This document shows positions 11,349-22,679 of a stretch of 64,000 nucleotides of DNA, piece after piece. The translations under genes were made by a program, and so were the position numbers. Each line of letters begins with the position of its first letter. Within the stretch, counting starts at the first letter, position 1. The notes beneath the pieces were generated by a model, which was given only the letters and a program-made list of their open reading frames with translations, was not told the DNA's origin and searched no databases. The stretch comes from Triatoma infestans (Eukaryota; Arthropoda; Insecta; Hemiptera; Reduviidae), in the NCBI GenBank assembly GCA_011037195.1, contig JAAEAF010006004.1:1-64000 (forward strand). The letters are read 5' to 3'.

Positions 11349-13130
11349 ACGTTTCCTAAATAAGATTTTGACAATAAATTCTATCAGAATACTGGATGTG
11401 GGTTGCCAAGTAAATAATTTTTTATTTAGTTTATTATCTTTCTTTGTTACGATACAAAACAATAAATTATCGGAAGTTTACAATACATGTGGAACCGCCA
11501 ATATCAGCAATGTGTAAGTGCTAAAAAGGACAGTATTGCCAGTCCCGTTTTTCGTCTCGTATTATTCTATATCGAACTGAAATCTGCACATATATAAGTG
11601 TGAAATCGAGAAAAATCAGGCGTTTGCGGATTCTTGGATGAAGATGATTTTGCGTTTCCCAGAGGGTAATAATACATTAAACTAAGAAGCAATCATGATT
11701 TTGTTTCTAACAATAAGTAGTAAAGCCATACTGAGGTGATTTCTATTTATTTAGATGTTTTAACTTGATTTAACTTTCAATTACTGACTTTTTAATGCAA
11801 TTCTTTATTATAAATACAAATTTAGTTATAATATAAATCTCAATAATAAATTGTTGAAAAAAAATGCTTAAAAATTATACGAGGCTAGAATAAGTTATCT
11901 ATTGATTAGAAATTCAGGATGTGACCCTTCCTGTACGAGACAATCATATCGGTCAATTCTCAGAGAGTGTACTCTGTATGTTGATAATTGACAGAAGGCT
12001 GCTGATAATTAGTTTTTTCTGTAGAATTCTTATATCTTATTTTCCTTATCTAATGAAACTATTAACTTCATATACCTCGGCACTTTAAAAAAAAAAAAAA
12101 AAAATTACAAATCTCCAGCTTTTATATTATTCTTTGATCCTTGCAAAATTAGCCAACACGAAAAAAAGTATACAAAAAGTAAAGAATAAGTATCATATAT
12201 TATCCAGTTCCATTATAGTTTCCAAATTCTTGAAATTCCATATTTTTTATACCTCTTTTCATGTTTATTCAAAGAAGTAATATATTTTTTCAAAACTTGC
12301 TCATCTGTATTTTATAACCGAAAAAGCTGGCCAATACAAAGTGTCGCAGGTGCTGTTCACTTGCTGTGTTCCTGTAGAGACCCGCCTTCTGTTACCCTCA
12401 CATCTGGAACGAGGTCTACTCCTTAGTGTACATCTGACTCTCTGGGAACTCACCAAGAACATGTGGTCGTCAGCTTTTCGTTCTTAGGTTGAGAAACTTT
12501 TGTATAATCGTTGAGAAAATGTGCAACTCTTAATTTTAAAATTTCATAGAATTATTTAAATGTTATTTGCACAATTATTTAAATATTGCACTCTTCCACC
12601 TCGTCCACTTCAATCTGAAGGTATATGACTATGGGAAATAATTTAAAAAAAAAAAATCAGAAGTTACTGGTTTACTTTATTATAATCTTATTGTGGTTTC
12701 GTTATCTTAACTTTTAAGTCAAGGATAAGATAATAAAATTTAATTTTAGAACTTCAAGCAGTGGGAAAACCCATGTAATAATCACTTTGGGAAGACACAG
12801 CAAGAATTTTGGGAAGACCCATCTCTTTTTTTTTTTAGTAACTCTTGCATTCACTCTTCCCATAGCAATACTATCTCATACAGTCAAAACATTTTGACGT
12901 GTTAGCTGCATTTTTGACAAGCATTGTTATAAAAGCAGAAGTATAGTGTTCAGTTAAATATCAGAAAAATTTTCTTAAACAAAAGCATAAACTTTATTAA
13001 AGAACCATCACAGATATTTTCGATGATCCCGACCGAAAATATTGACATACATTCTACCCTTTACAGACAAGGACAAATACAGTACACAAACTAGGGTTTT
13101 CGTCTCTAGTTAATTGACGTAAGCCAAAGA
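11349..13130. other. AT-rich region without recognised gene
   Basis: No domain, RNA or transposon end was recognised. A-rich and T-rich homopolymers dominate. Confidence 0.45.
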
Positions 13131-13360
13131 AGAAGGAAGCGATTAGCTCAATGGTAGCGCCCTGGACTAGCAACGCGGAGGCCCCCGGGTTCGAATCCAA
13201 CATGCTGCCCTTAGTTTTTCTCTTCCTAGGAGCCCTCTACAGCTCACTGTCCGGTGACGGGCAATGATGTCTATAGGTGATGGGCAGTGTTGTCGAAGGC
13301 CAGCAGTTCACTGAGAAGGGCACAATAGATCTTTCAGGTCGCAGAGCAATAATCCCCTAT
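13131..13360 (+). mobile_element. tRNA-derived SINE, family 1, copy with intact promoter boxes
   Basis: Best copy of the head: A box TTAGCTCAATGG (13143-13154), a tRNA-like anticodon loop CTAGCAA, and a perfect B box GGTTCGAATCC (13188-13198). The body follows with CTTCCTAGGAGCCC, CTCACTGTCCGGTGACGGGC and GTGTTGTCGAAGGCCAGCAG. The 3' part is disrupted. It looks like a tRNA but has no matching acceptor stem, so it is a SINE head rather than a tRNA gene. The loop would carry an AGC (Ala-type) anticodon. Confidence 0.8.
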
Positions 13361-14918
13361 AACAATCTAAAAAAGTCTTTAGGACATTGCCGATCATTGA
13401 GCTGGAACGGAACCTATTGATAGAATGCTGCTCCATTTATAAAATGTCGATAACTTAAAAGACAAATTTAACGCATTTTTTAACTCTGTCAGTTTACTTA
13501 CGTAAAAGTATTGGACAAAGCTTTAATGTGGGTCATAGTGTCCGCAATACAGGAAAACAACTGAAATTTATTCAGTGACAGCCTGCTTTATTTTGTAGTC
13601 AAACGTCAAACTTTTTTCTCAGTCGGAAGTTTTCCTAAGGATGTTTTATCATGAATCATAAGTATCATGAGGATATTTTGATGAACAGTATGACAAATGC
13701 TTTGATAAATAGTGCTATAATAAAACAAACAGTCTACACAATTGACCACAAAATGACCGACCAGTGATCATTGATTTTTTGGGGCTTTCGATCAATTATT
13801 CTTAAAATTTTGATAACTCAAAGAATCAGAAATATTACGTGCAAAAAATACTATTTACGTCCAATTTTAAAACACCTTATAATGAATCCCCATCATAGTT
13901 CTTAAGCAACTAATGTACACTATAATTAATATACTACATTTTACTAGAATAATATTCTGCAAAATCAATGGTTCCAAATGTTTCAAATTAATTTGAACTT
14001 AATTAATTTCAAAAAATTACAATATTTTTTTTAAGTTTATTATATGTAATTACCGGACTTTCTACTAAAAAGAACTTTAGTCCATTCTACTCTTTACTTA
14101 TTACCAAAACTTCGTGGCTACCATAGTTTCCTGGAGTTCCCCCAGCTGGTAAAACGAGAAGATATCTCCCAATCTCATCTACCAGAAAAATTCATTAGGA
14201 CTGGATTTATTCACTGCATTTCATTATTTCATTTTATTTTTCTCTTGCTCTTGTTTCTGTGTTATTATTCTTAAATATTTTATTCTTTCCTTACCCGAAC
14301 ACTCAAAATCTCAACACATACTAGTAACACACTAGTACTCTTGACTTTTATTTCATATATTTCCATTTTGTTAACGAATATAACATTTAATGTTTAAAAT
14401 TTATAATGTAAAAACAATATAACTTAAACAATTTTTAAATGCCTTCTTTTTCACTTTCAATTTATTAAAAAAAAATACTTTAAAACATAAAATTTCATTC
14501 TATAGCCAATCAATTTGAATCCTATTTAATATTCTAATGATTTAAATTTACATTTAACATTTTGTCCAGCTGCAAAAAAAAGTTTACGCAGGAAGGTTAT
14601 ACATTTTAATTATATGGGTTCCAGCAGTATATTTAATATTTAATTTTTTTTTTTTTTTGTCCAAAACATTTAAACAAAAAAATCTAGTTATTGCAGAATA
14701 AAATTTAAAAGAAAAAAAAGAAGAAAATCAATAAATATATTTAAAAAAATATTCTAGGTCCAATTAAAATTAATTATTACAGATGTTCTATCTTCAAAAT
14801 TTTGTGGTCTGTATAATAACAGGGAATTTGTAATTTGCGCAGTCGGCCTTACGTAATAAAGAGAATGTTATACGATTAAAGTAGTCCAGTACTTGCAGAA
14901 ATTGCATATCTCGTCTTA

Positions 14919-14920
<2 letters not shown>
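13361..14920. other. AT-rich region; faint foldback relic
   Basis: At about 13560-13770 isolated words of the foldback family are visible (GACAGCCTGCTTTATTTTGT near 13577; TTGACCACAAAATGA near 13742), so this may be a very old copy. The rest is featureless AT-rich DNA. Confidence 0.3.

Positions 14921-14953
<33 letters not shown>
14921..14953. repeat. Long poly(T) tract
   Basis: More than 30 T in a row. On the minus strand it would be a poly(A) tail after a non-repetitive ~60-bp segment ending CTCCAATGAGT, compatible with the 3' end of a retroposed RNA, but the source is not recognised. Confidence 0.6.
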
Positions 14954-14955
<2 letters not shown>

Positions 14956-15280
14956 CATTGGAGGACGAGACTGGGGGCATAAGCAATGCAGGCATCAATT
15001 ATATCACCTTCACACACTGCTAGTAGGCTAAGGATAGAAACCACATAGTGAACAATCTATATAATACTCTTTAGTGGACGGCAATTACCATTGAATGTAA
15101 TAATCCTTAGTTTTGGATTATTTTAAACCGTTGTTTGGAAGCTATTTCAATTCTTATGTAGATGATACAAACTACATTTTACTTTCTGTCAGGCCAAGAG
15201 AGTTGTCAGATTTGAAATACATATTATGAATTTTTCTGAGTATGAAAAAAATGGTTTGAAACAGTTGTGATCACTGTTTC
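14954..15280. other. Spacer, no gene recognised
   Basis: The minus strand has a short frame ending DACIAYAPSLVLQ-stop just before the poly(T) tract (14955-15010). It is too short to assign. Confidence 0.3.
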
Positions 15281-15289
15281 TACACTTTC

Positions 15290-16085
15290 TTACTCCTAGT
15301 AAGAGGACGAATTACGAACGTGTCAAATTCTTGAAATTCATTTTACACAGGAAATACGTATATATGTTTGGAGGTTTCCTGAAAAGTATTTAGCGAATAG
15401 AATAGTATGTGTATGTGTGTGTATTTTAATAGAATTTTCACGAAAACGAAAAATATCCAGATAAGCTCAAACTTGGTATTCCCTTTTAGTTACAACCATC
15501 ACGTCTGGCACGATGAAGATTTGGGCAAAATCCATCAACCGGAAGTGTTTTTTGCGATTTTTCACGAAAATGGTTCCAACGATTTTCTTTAAACATCTTA
15601 TACTACCTACACATATAATCAATTTTATTTGAAACATTTTGATTTTGAATTTGAACAAATTGATTTTTTTTTTGTGTGTGCATTCTCAGGGAACAGTAGC
15701 GTTATGCTTTCTTCTGAAATATCACTTCAGTATAATATATGTTATTTAAACATATTTAAAATCTACCACTCTAGAATATGGTTAACAAGAATCAATTTAT
15801 ATATATATATATATTTTAAATTAAACTGGTGCAAGTGTAGGTATTATAATAAAATCATAAAATATTCAATAAAGTAGCACTCCGACTGACAGATTTAATG
15901 GGAACCTTCGTTTCGGATTGCATGATGGAATCTAAACGAATTCAAGTTTCCGCTTTCTACTACTTTTGCGTTTTTGAAATATTTTGTACACAAAGTACAC
16001 ATACACACCACTAACATACCGAAAAACAGAGAGTGAAAAGCGTGAGAGAGAGGGTTATAGAAAACTGACCGAGAAATCAATCGCT
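15290..16085. mobile_element. DINE/Helentron-like repeat pieces in opposite orientation
   Basis: Plus-oriented end piece from TTACTCCTAGTAAGAGGA (15293) through an ACCGGAAGT box (15538) to about 15780, then minus-oriented sequence from AATAAAGTAGCACTCCGACT (about 15869) to about 16085. The two parts face each other, which indicates rearrangement or two nested copies. Confidence 0.5.
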
Positions 16086-16354
16086 AAACTCGTATTTTAC
16101 TTTCTCTTACTAAGTAAGAGGAAGCATGGCGATCGTGTCAAATTATAGGGTATCGAGTTTTCACCGGATATAGACGTTTCTAGGTTCCCCTAAATACGAT
16201 AAAAGTGTTTTTTAGAAATTAGTCTGCTTTTATTTTTATGTGTTATGTGCGTGTGGTCAGCATAACTCAAAAATGGAAAATCAGAAAAAAAAAATTCAAA
16301 CTTGATATTTAGTATCTGGTATTTTATCCGTCATAGCATGTATATTTATTTTCT

Positions 16355-16391
16355 TCCTGACCGGTTTCAGATTTTCATCCATCGTCAGAGC
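16355..16391 (-). ncRNA. Hammerhead-like motif, subfamily 2, left arm
   Basis: Minus strand: CTGACGA (16382-16388), T, GGAT-GAAA-ATCT, GAAA, CCGGTC, AGG. Stem II keeps four pairs through one G-U wobble and has a GNRA tetraloop. Confidence 0.35.
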
Positions 16392-17046
16392 AAATTCACC
16401 AAGTTGTAGAGAGTTCACTTCAATGTAATGTCTCCGTTATTTGTTATTCACACTTGTTGGTTGTATTTAATTATGTGGGGAGGTTATAAGGTTATGTTAC
16501 TATGTGTATGTGATTAATGGCAAAATGGAATTATTGTAAGTTATGATTAGACATTAGAAAAATAGTGTATAATAAATTTGTTTACTGTTTTGCAGAATAC
16601 TCCATAACTAAATTTTAATAGTGTTGTAAAGTATGCTCAGTGTTTTATCAAGTTATTTTTATTAGGGGGGCGATAAGTTATTTCAGGAGTATACTGTACT
16701 AATAGGAATAGGTAAGGTTTGAAGAAAGGCGATACAAAGTTTATGGACAGTCATAAGCTTGTACAAGTAATACATAAATGTGAAATACAAGCAGAGGTAG
16801 TAAATACACAGAAAATATGTAAGTAAATTGATATGTAGAAGGTTGGAAAAAAACAATTTATTACACCACTAATTTTCTAATGGTCTAATCATAATTATAC
16901 TATTCCATTTTGTCATTGATCTACACCACACATAGTAACCTAACTTATAAACCTCCCGTCACATAATTATATACAACCAACAAGTGTGAATAACAAGTAA
17001 CGGAGACATTATGTTGAAGTGAACTTTCTACACGTCTTGATGAATT

Positions 17047-17086
17047 TGCTCTGACGATGGATGAAAATTCGAAACCGGTCAGGAAG
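17047..17086 (+). ncRNA. Hammerhead-like motif, subfamily 2, right arm
   Basis: CTGACGA (17051-17057), T, GGAT-GAAA-ATTC, GAAA, CCGGTC (C at 17080), then AGGAAG. Stem I with upstream TTTGCT is weaker than in subfamily 1: two pairs, a G-G mismatch, then three pairs. Confidence 0.35.
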
Positions 17087-17289
17087 AAAATAACTATGCA
17101 TGCTACGACGGATAAAGTACCAGATGTTATCCAGCATTGCGGATCCATCCACATATTCAAACTTGATATTTAGTGTTTAAGATCTAGCATGGAACAATAA
17201 TGTTTTGATCATAATTGATCTACCGGAAGTAACACTTTACTGAATTATATTTTTCCGTTTATTTTTTGCGATTTTCTCGTAAATAGCTT

Positions 17290-18020
17290 CAAAGGTGTTA
17301 TTATAATATATTGTAATGATATAATAATAATTACATAAGAATAATAATAATATTAATAGTGTTATTATAATAATAATAATAAATTGCCTTTATTGCAAAT
17401 TTTAATACGAAAAAAAAATCATATAAACATTTATTATTCAGTAAAAAACAAATCGATTCTGTAATTTAACAATCGATTTTACAAAATAATTATCCTAATA
17501 TTTTAAAAAAAGTTTTCTTTTTTTTATCTTTTTTTATAGAAAAACATCGTTTTATACTATTTACTTCAAATATATTACAAACAAAATTATTATTTAACTT
17601 TGAACCGATGTGTACTGTTGACTGTACACACAGAGTATAACTTTTATCTATTATAGGAATTACATTGTTTTTAATAAATTTTGCCTATAAATCAACGTAG
17701 CCTTACTATTATTTTAAAATTTTCTGCCAATCTTTTTCATTTAAAAAATTCTTTGATATTATTTCCTGTCCAAAATATTTCACTCTTAAACTGTTTAAAT
17801 TGCTACGAAATACAGTATAGACTCTCTTTCATCTAATTTACATAATGTACAGTTTTGTATTGACATAATAAACCTTTTACCATTTTTAAGTTTAATAGTT
17901 CAGCTTTCACTTTTACAATTAAACTGATATCATTAATATTAAATTTATCATAACAAATCAGATAAATTATCTTTTAATTGGTAATCTAAATGTTTATAAG
18001 TTATTTAAACATGTAATATT
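17290..18020. other. AT-rich insertion inside a DINE-like copy
   Basis: Begins with an (ATA)n-rich patch and is followed by AT-rich sequence without coding potential. It separates two parts of one repeat copy, so it is probably an inserted element whose ends I cannot define. Confidence 0.35.
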
Positions 18021-18522
18021 AACTATATTAAAAAGCTACAAATTTTATTTGAAACATTTTTGAGGATTAAATCATTTCAGAAAGGGTTTTGGGGGTTACG
18101 TTTTCCTTTTAAATGTTATTTCATTTTATTATATCATTCTATCGTCTACATAGTATTAATGACAATGTAATGTGTGAACGGCAACTGAGTTTGAAGAAAA
18201 TTGGATCACTTTTTGGCGACTTTCTCAATAAAGACACTAATGAATTTCAATAAACTTATTATACTAACCGTACATACAAAGGCCTATCACTTTTGGTTTT
18301 TGAATTAATTTTCCGACTAAATTCATTTAAGGGTGGTTTTGGAGGGGGGAGGAGTAAGGGTAATGCTTTCCTCATTAAATAGTTTTTATAAAATTTAGAT
18401 TTTCCCATTCATATAACTTGAAGACAACTAAACATCTAGTTGAACAGAATTAGTCAATTACAACTATGTATATCGCAATAGGAGAACGTCAAGAAAGTCA
18501 GAGTGTTTCACACCAGATTTTT

Positions 18523-19486
18523 ACTTTCTCTTACTCCTAGTAAGAGGAAGTATTCTAATCGCGACAAATTTTCAATATCGAGTTTTCACCGGAAATGTCC
18601 GTTTTGAGGTTCCCTGAGTCCAAAAAAGTGGTTTTTTAGCAAATAGTCTGTGTGTGTGTATGTATGTGAACAGCATAGCTCAAAAACGAAAAACCGTTGA
18701 AAATTGAAACTTGATATTCCGTCTAGGTATCACCATGGCATCTGACAGTGGGTCATCTGTCAAAATTCCTCAACCGGAAGTACCACTTTACTTGTTTTTT
18801 TTTACGTTTTTGCGTTTTTCTCAAAAATGGCTCGGTGATTTTCTTCAAACTTTGTATATTAACTATAAATACAATGAGCTACAACTTTTATTTGAAAAGT
18901 TTCTCTGGAAAAATTGCATTTAAGAGCAGTTATAGGGGAGAGGTGGGGTTAGGTTTCTATTTCAGTTTATTAAACAATTCTATCATCTAAATAATGTTAA
19001 TTAGAATTGAATATGTTGTTGAAATTCCGAGTTTCCAAAAAATCGGAAAACCGGAAGAGCGTTTACGTTACCACTATACTAAATGATTTTTTCACTTTTT
19101 CGCTTTTTTCTCAAAAGTTCTTGAAACTTCTTATATAAACTAAACTTACATGATCTACAACTTTTATTTAAAACATTTCTCTGGGAAAATTCATTTAAGG
19201 GCACCTTTGGTGGAGGGGTGGGTTTATGTTTTTCTCTAAAGTGCTATCATAGTTGACTATACAATTCTATCATGCAAACAAAATTAATTAGAAAATAAAT
19301 AGATGGCCAAAATTTCGAGTTTCCGAAATTATTTAAACGGAAACTGCGCTTTTACTGAAACAGTTGTTTACGTTTTCGACCCAAATTCCACTTTAGAATT
19401 TGGGTCACAAATATTAAAATTGTCAATTATAATTTTGAAAACTGGAGTAAGAGAAAGTTATGTGAGGGATACACATCAGATTTTTT
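18523..19486 (+). mobile_element. DINE/Helentron-like repeat, reference full copy
   Basis: About 960 bp. Left end ACTTTCTCTTACTCC (18523-18537), of which 18528-18546 folds as CTCTTACT-CCT-AGTAAGAG. Right end GGAGTAAGAGAAAGT (19444-19458), the exact reverse complement of the left 15 bp, then a ~28-bp extension (GTGTGA...TCACAC stem in better copies) ending CAGATTTTTT. Interior: three sub-repeats at about 280-bp spacing (boxes at about 18772, 19049, 19334), each with an ACCGGAAGT-like box, TTTTTCTCAAAAATGGCTC, CAACTTTTATTTGAAA, an AATTCATTTAAGGGCAC-like block and GAAATTCCGAGTTT. No transposase. Asymmetric subterminal inverted repeats, a terminal hairpin and internal tandem repeats fit non-autonomous Helentrons (DINE-1 type); that label is inference. 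Confidence 0.7.
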
Positions 19487-19489
19487 TTA

Positions 19490-20440
19490 TTTTATTTCAT
19501 TTTCAAGAAATCTCAAAATATGGGATTCCCATTTAAATTTAATAACGATCATAATACATCCTCTTACAACGATAAGAGAAAAAATAAAAATATAGGGAAA
19601 TTTGTGTTAAACCTACCTAACCTTGTATTGTGTATAATCTCCAAGTGAATACCAGATGTGCAGACTATATTGGCGGAACAAGTGTATCACACCTGCATAG
19701 AATGTTTAGGATTAGAGGACAAACACTCACATAATAATAACAGAAAAAAAAAATTCATACCAGATATTGTGCTACCATTTTTACCTATCCCGTTTAAAAA
19801 AAAAGGAATGTCCATTTTATGACTACAATATATATAGTTGAGTTGAATGAACCAAAAAAAACATTAGTTAAAAATATTTTAGCTAAACTTAAAAGTAGAA
19901 AATAATTGGTGATATCCAATTGTTGGGTTTAACATTAGAATTCCACTTACCTGGTTATCTTAATTAATAAGTGAATCGTGCACCTACTATGTAGGTCAGA
20001 ACTTCCTCTATTTCAGGTAAAACCCTGCTAAGAAGGACGTGATTATGATGGTTCTTGGGTACCCCTATAATACAACTGGCCACAGCTATAATTTTTAGGA
20101 ATAGCCGGAAATACTAAAAATTAATCTAATTCAAGGTAATATTTTTTTAATTTTTTTATTCATCACGTTATTCTTAATTGCCAACAAAATTGAAAAATAT
20201 GTTTATATATAGAAGTAAAACAAAGCTCAATAGATCATGAGGGCTTCTGTGCCCGAATTCTTATCAAACATGAAAATATTGACTAAAAGCCGGTAAGGTA
20301 AGAAACACCTTTAAATATCTAGAAATATTCGTGAAATGAATTACTAAATTATGACAAATTTAAAAAAATAAATCAATTAATAAAAATTTTTTAAAAATCG
20401 GATGTGAACCTCACAAGATTTTCTCTTAATACTTTTAAAC
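19490..20440. other. AT-rich spacer
   Basis: No gene recognised. The first ~90 bp may be a decayed end of a minus-oriented DINE-like copy (CATAATACATCCTCTTACAA near 19551). Confidence 0.4.
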
Positions 20441-20454
20441 TTCGATATTTGGAT

Positions 20455-20790
20455 TTCTTACGGGGCACTGCAGGCTTAGGGGACATCTGAGGAAGCTGAT
20501 GATGGCACATGCAAATTCTGTGGGGAAATGGAGGAAACTCCAATACATCTCCTCACCGATTACGACGCCGTCATTCAAAGAAGTATAAAGAATAGTACCA
20601 GGTGTTATTACCAGGTGGATGAGGGAGAAATGCCGAGCTAGAACCCCAAGATTCCCAAGATTCCTTAGGGAGCTCAACTTGGAGGAGGTGCTGTAGATAA
20701 GCAAGCTCACCTATGGTACCAGAGAGGTTACAATAGATCACTGGATGGATGGTCGCAGTGCATAAATCCTCAAGAAAAAAAACAAACTTC
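20455..20790 (+). pseudogene. LINE C-terminal zinc-knuckle tail (RNase H LINE, family 2)
   Basis: Plus-strand remnant of the very end of a LINE polyprotein: GHCRLRGHLRKL, then after a frameshift DDGTCKFCGEMEETPIHLL, the CxxC...H pattern that follows the RNase H domain in jockey/R1-type elements, then 3' untranslated sequence with AGCTCAACTTGGAGGAGGTG. The same words occur on the minus strand at 30.85-31.7 kb, so both come from one family. Too short to be functional. Confidence 0.6.
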
Positions 20791-20799
20791 GATATTTTC

Positions 20800-21234
20800 A
20801 CTTAGCCATAACAGAGGTGGTGGGTAAGTACATGTACCCAAGGCAGGTAATAGCTGATAAACTTTGATAAGTTAACAACAAGTCAAGCTTAAAAGGTTCA
20901 TCAAGCTAGCTAGCAAGAGTTCTAATTAGCCTCTTCAAGCGACTCACATCAGCCAAAGATACCGTTTTGATCTCGTTATTAACAATTATATACTATATAT
21001 ACGTCCATATATTCCTCTCTCCTCACATAAGTATTATTAACAGATAAATTGAGAATACAGTTTCAGTTTGTATGTTCATCTTCCATCAAACTTGTCCCTG
21101 AGACCAGTAGGTATAGGTGAAACACGAACAAATTATATGTATATATATAGATGCCTACACACAGTAATTTTTTTATTTCCGGTAGTTATTCAAATTTCTA
21201 AAAAACTTACACGTTATAGGAATATTTTTGCTTA
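20800..21234. other. Spacer, no gene recognised
   Basis: Mixed-composition sequence with no motif I could assign. Confidence 0.4.
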
Positions 21235-21239
21235 GAGCC

Positions 21240-21985
21240 GCAAGAAAAAGTAAATACCCTTATGTTATCGCAAACCCTCCTAATCAGTCCTAGCAAAGGC
21301 TGAGAAGCGGTCCGTCAAGAAGGTCATGCTTCGGGATTGCCTGTCCCCAAATTAAGAAAGAAAGCTTATCCTAAGCACCCCCAGGCCGGCGCACTCACAG
21401 CCGGATGTTGCTGCTGGGGTTTCTTTTCTTGCCTTGCAGAACTCGGCTACCGCACTCTTGCAGTTGTTAGATGGGCTGAGTCTTGTCAGCCTTGCAATGC
21501 CCTTTAGTAGAAGTACAATGAGCCTTTATATCCCCTTCGGGTATGGCTCAGTAGATCTCTGGTAAATTTAGGCAAATGACTCTTGATAAAGAGCTTTGCC
21601 AGCCTCTGTCCTTGTGTTCTCTCCCAGGACCAACGCAGACGCTGTTCTTCTATCCAACCTTTGATAGAAGGTTGAATAAGGTTTCTGGACAAGCCGCAGA
21701 AGGGTTCGGGGTCTATAAAGGTATTCTGCGAACCCTCCCTCGCTAGGGCATCCGCCCTTTCTTTGCCCAGAAACCCCGCATGTTCCGGCACCCAGGCGAG
21801 TGACAGTTTATTTCGAGTACCCACCTCGGTTAGGGCAAGTAGGGTATCCCACACCAGTCTTGAGAGTGTGAAGTAAGTGCCTTCAGGGGTGCCTGACTGT
21901 CGGAGTATATGGCCACTCTTCTACCCATTATGCCTTGCCTTATATTCTCCCTAGCGCAGAGTTGTGAGGTCACGACTTCAGCTGA
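21240..21985 (-). pseudogene. LINE RNase H domain and C-terminal tail (R1/jockey-like, family 1)
   Basis: Minus strand, 5'-truncated. Upstream out-of-frame RNase H sequence (VAIYSDSQA-like, near 21890) leads to LLALTEVGTRNKLSLAWVPE then HAGFLGKERADALAREG (21700-21850), the conserved W-V-x-x-H-x-x-x-x-x-N/K-E-x-A-D block of cellular-type RNase H, then EPFCGLSRNLIQ and FIKSHLPKFTRDLLSHTRR. Frameshifts break the zinc-knuckle tail below 21503. It is closely related to the copy at 27828-28718. Confidence 0.7.
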
Positions 21986-22100
21986 AAGAGTTTAGTCTGG
22001 CCTAAGTAGCCAGTGAGACTATCAAGTTTGTGTATCTCTCTCTTTCTGCTTTAGATCCCTCTCTTCGGCTCCTATTACAATAGCAAACCAAGTTTAAAAC
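21986..22100. repeat. Fragment of the 26.9-kb palindromic element
   Basis: Matches one arm end of the palindrome at 26917-27607: AGTCTGGCCTAAGTAGC, AGTGAGACTATC, TGCTTTAGATCCCTCTCTTC, GGCTCCTATTA. It abuts the LINE at 21240-21985, which may have inserted into it. Confidence 0.55.
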
Positions 22101-22129
22101 AAAAATCATATAAGCAGAGAGAAAATTTC

Positions 22130-22675
22130 AAAAACCTATAAAACCTATTCCGATTGACCAATTTTCTTACAATTTGGAATTCCAGCAATAAATTTATATT
22201 GTCTTGTTGATCTGGTACTTCACTGTACTGAACTGGTACTTTACAGAAAAGCTTAATTTTGCTGCTCCTAATAACTCCACCCCTCCAAAAAAAAATTTCC
22301 TGTAGAAATGCTACAAATAAAAGTGATAGATATTTACGTTTAGCGAAAGTATGTAAATGAACTTAGATGAAAATCGTAGGAGCCAGTTTCGAGAAAATCG
22401 CTAAATAATAAAAAAAATATTTCAGTAAAGTCAAATTTCGGGTTGAAGAAAATTTGTCCAAAACATTTTTGTCAAATACCTACAGTGGCAGTGCCGAATC
22501 GAACTAGAGCTCGCTACGATTTTTCCTTTTTGAGATATATTGTTTTCTCTCATACACCTACGCTGAAACATTTTTTCGTAACTCAGAGGACCTCAAAATA
22601 TGTGCTTCCCGGAAAACCCTGTTTGGAAAAAATAACCGATCACAATACTTCCTCTTAAACAAAAGCGGAAGAAAT
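22130..22675 (-). mobile_element. DINE/Helentron-like repeat, copy 7 (partial)
   Basis: Minus-strand copy: GAATTCCAGCAATAA near 22178, the CTACAAATAAAAGTGATAGA block near 22311, TTCAGTAAAGTC near 22422, and the terminal CACAATACTTCCTCTTA at about 22650. Diverged; the far terminal hairpin is degraded. Confidence 0.55.
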
Positions 22676-22679
22676 AAAA

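Larger units (their letters stand above)
16314..17154. mobile_element. Foldback element, subfamily 2, copy B (841 bp)
   Basis: Perfect 20-bp TSD ATTCAAACTTGATATTTAGT at 16294-16313 and 17155-17174. Arms of about 250 bp in inverted orientation: left begins ATCTGGTATTTTATCCGTC, right ends GACGGATAAAGTACCAGAT. The right side adds the one-sided tail GTTATCCAGCATTGCGGATC plus CATCCACAT. The ~300-bp centre (16570-16870) is AT-rich and non-coding. The tail aligns with that of subfamily 1 (TCCAGC..TGCGGA.CCA.CCAC), so the two are related. Confidence 0.9.
16103..18522 (+). mobile_element. DINE/Helentron-like repeat, copy 5, interrupted
   Basis: Starts with CTCTTACTAAGTAAGAGGAA and is broken by the foldback element at 16314-17154 (the flanking ATTCAAACTTGATATTTAGT is the TSD and belongs to this repeat). 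It resumes at 17155, is interrupted again by ATT-rich sequence from about 17290 to 18020, resumes with a TTTTATTTGAAACATTTTTG block near 18045, and ends with GTGTTTCACACCAGATTTTT directly against the next copy. Confidence 0.6.

Noticed and set aside
13137..13205. tRNA-like gene (A and B boxes, AGC-type loop)
   Set aside because: No matching acceptor stem, and the sequence continues into a body repeated many times in the window: a SINE head, not a tRNA gene.
14955..15010. Exon-like frame before a poly(T) tract (minus)
   Set aside because: Under 25 codons and no recognisable protein; chance is likely.
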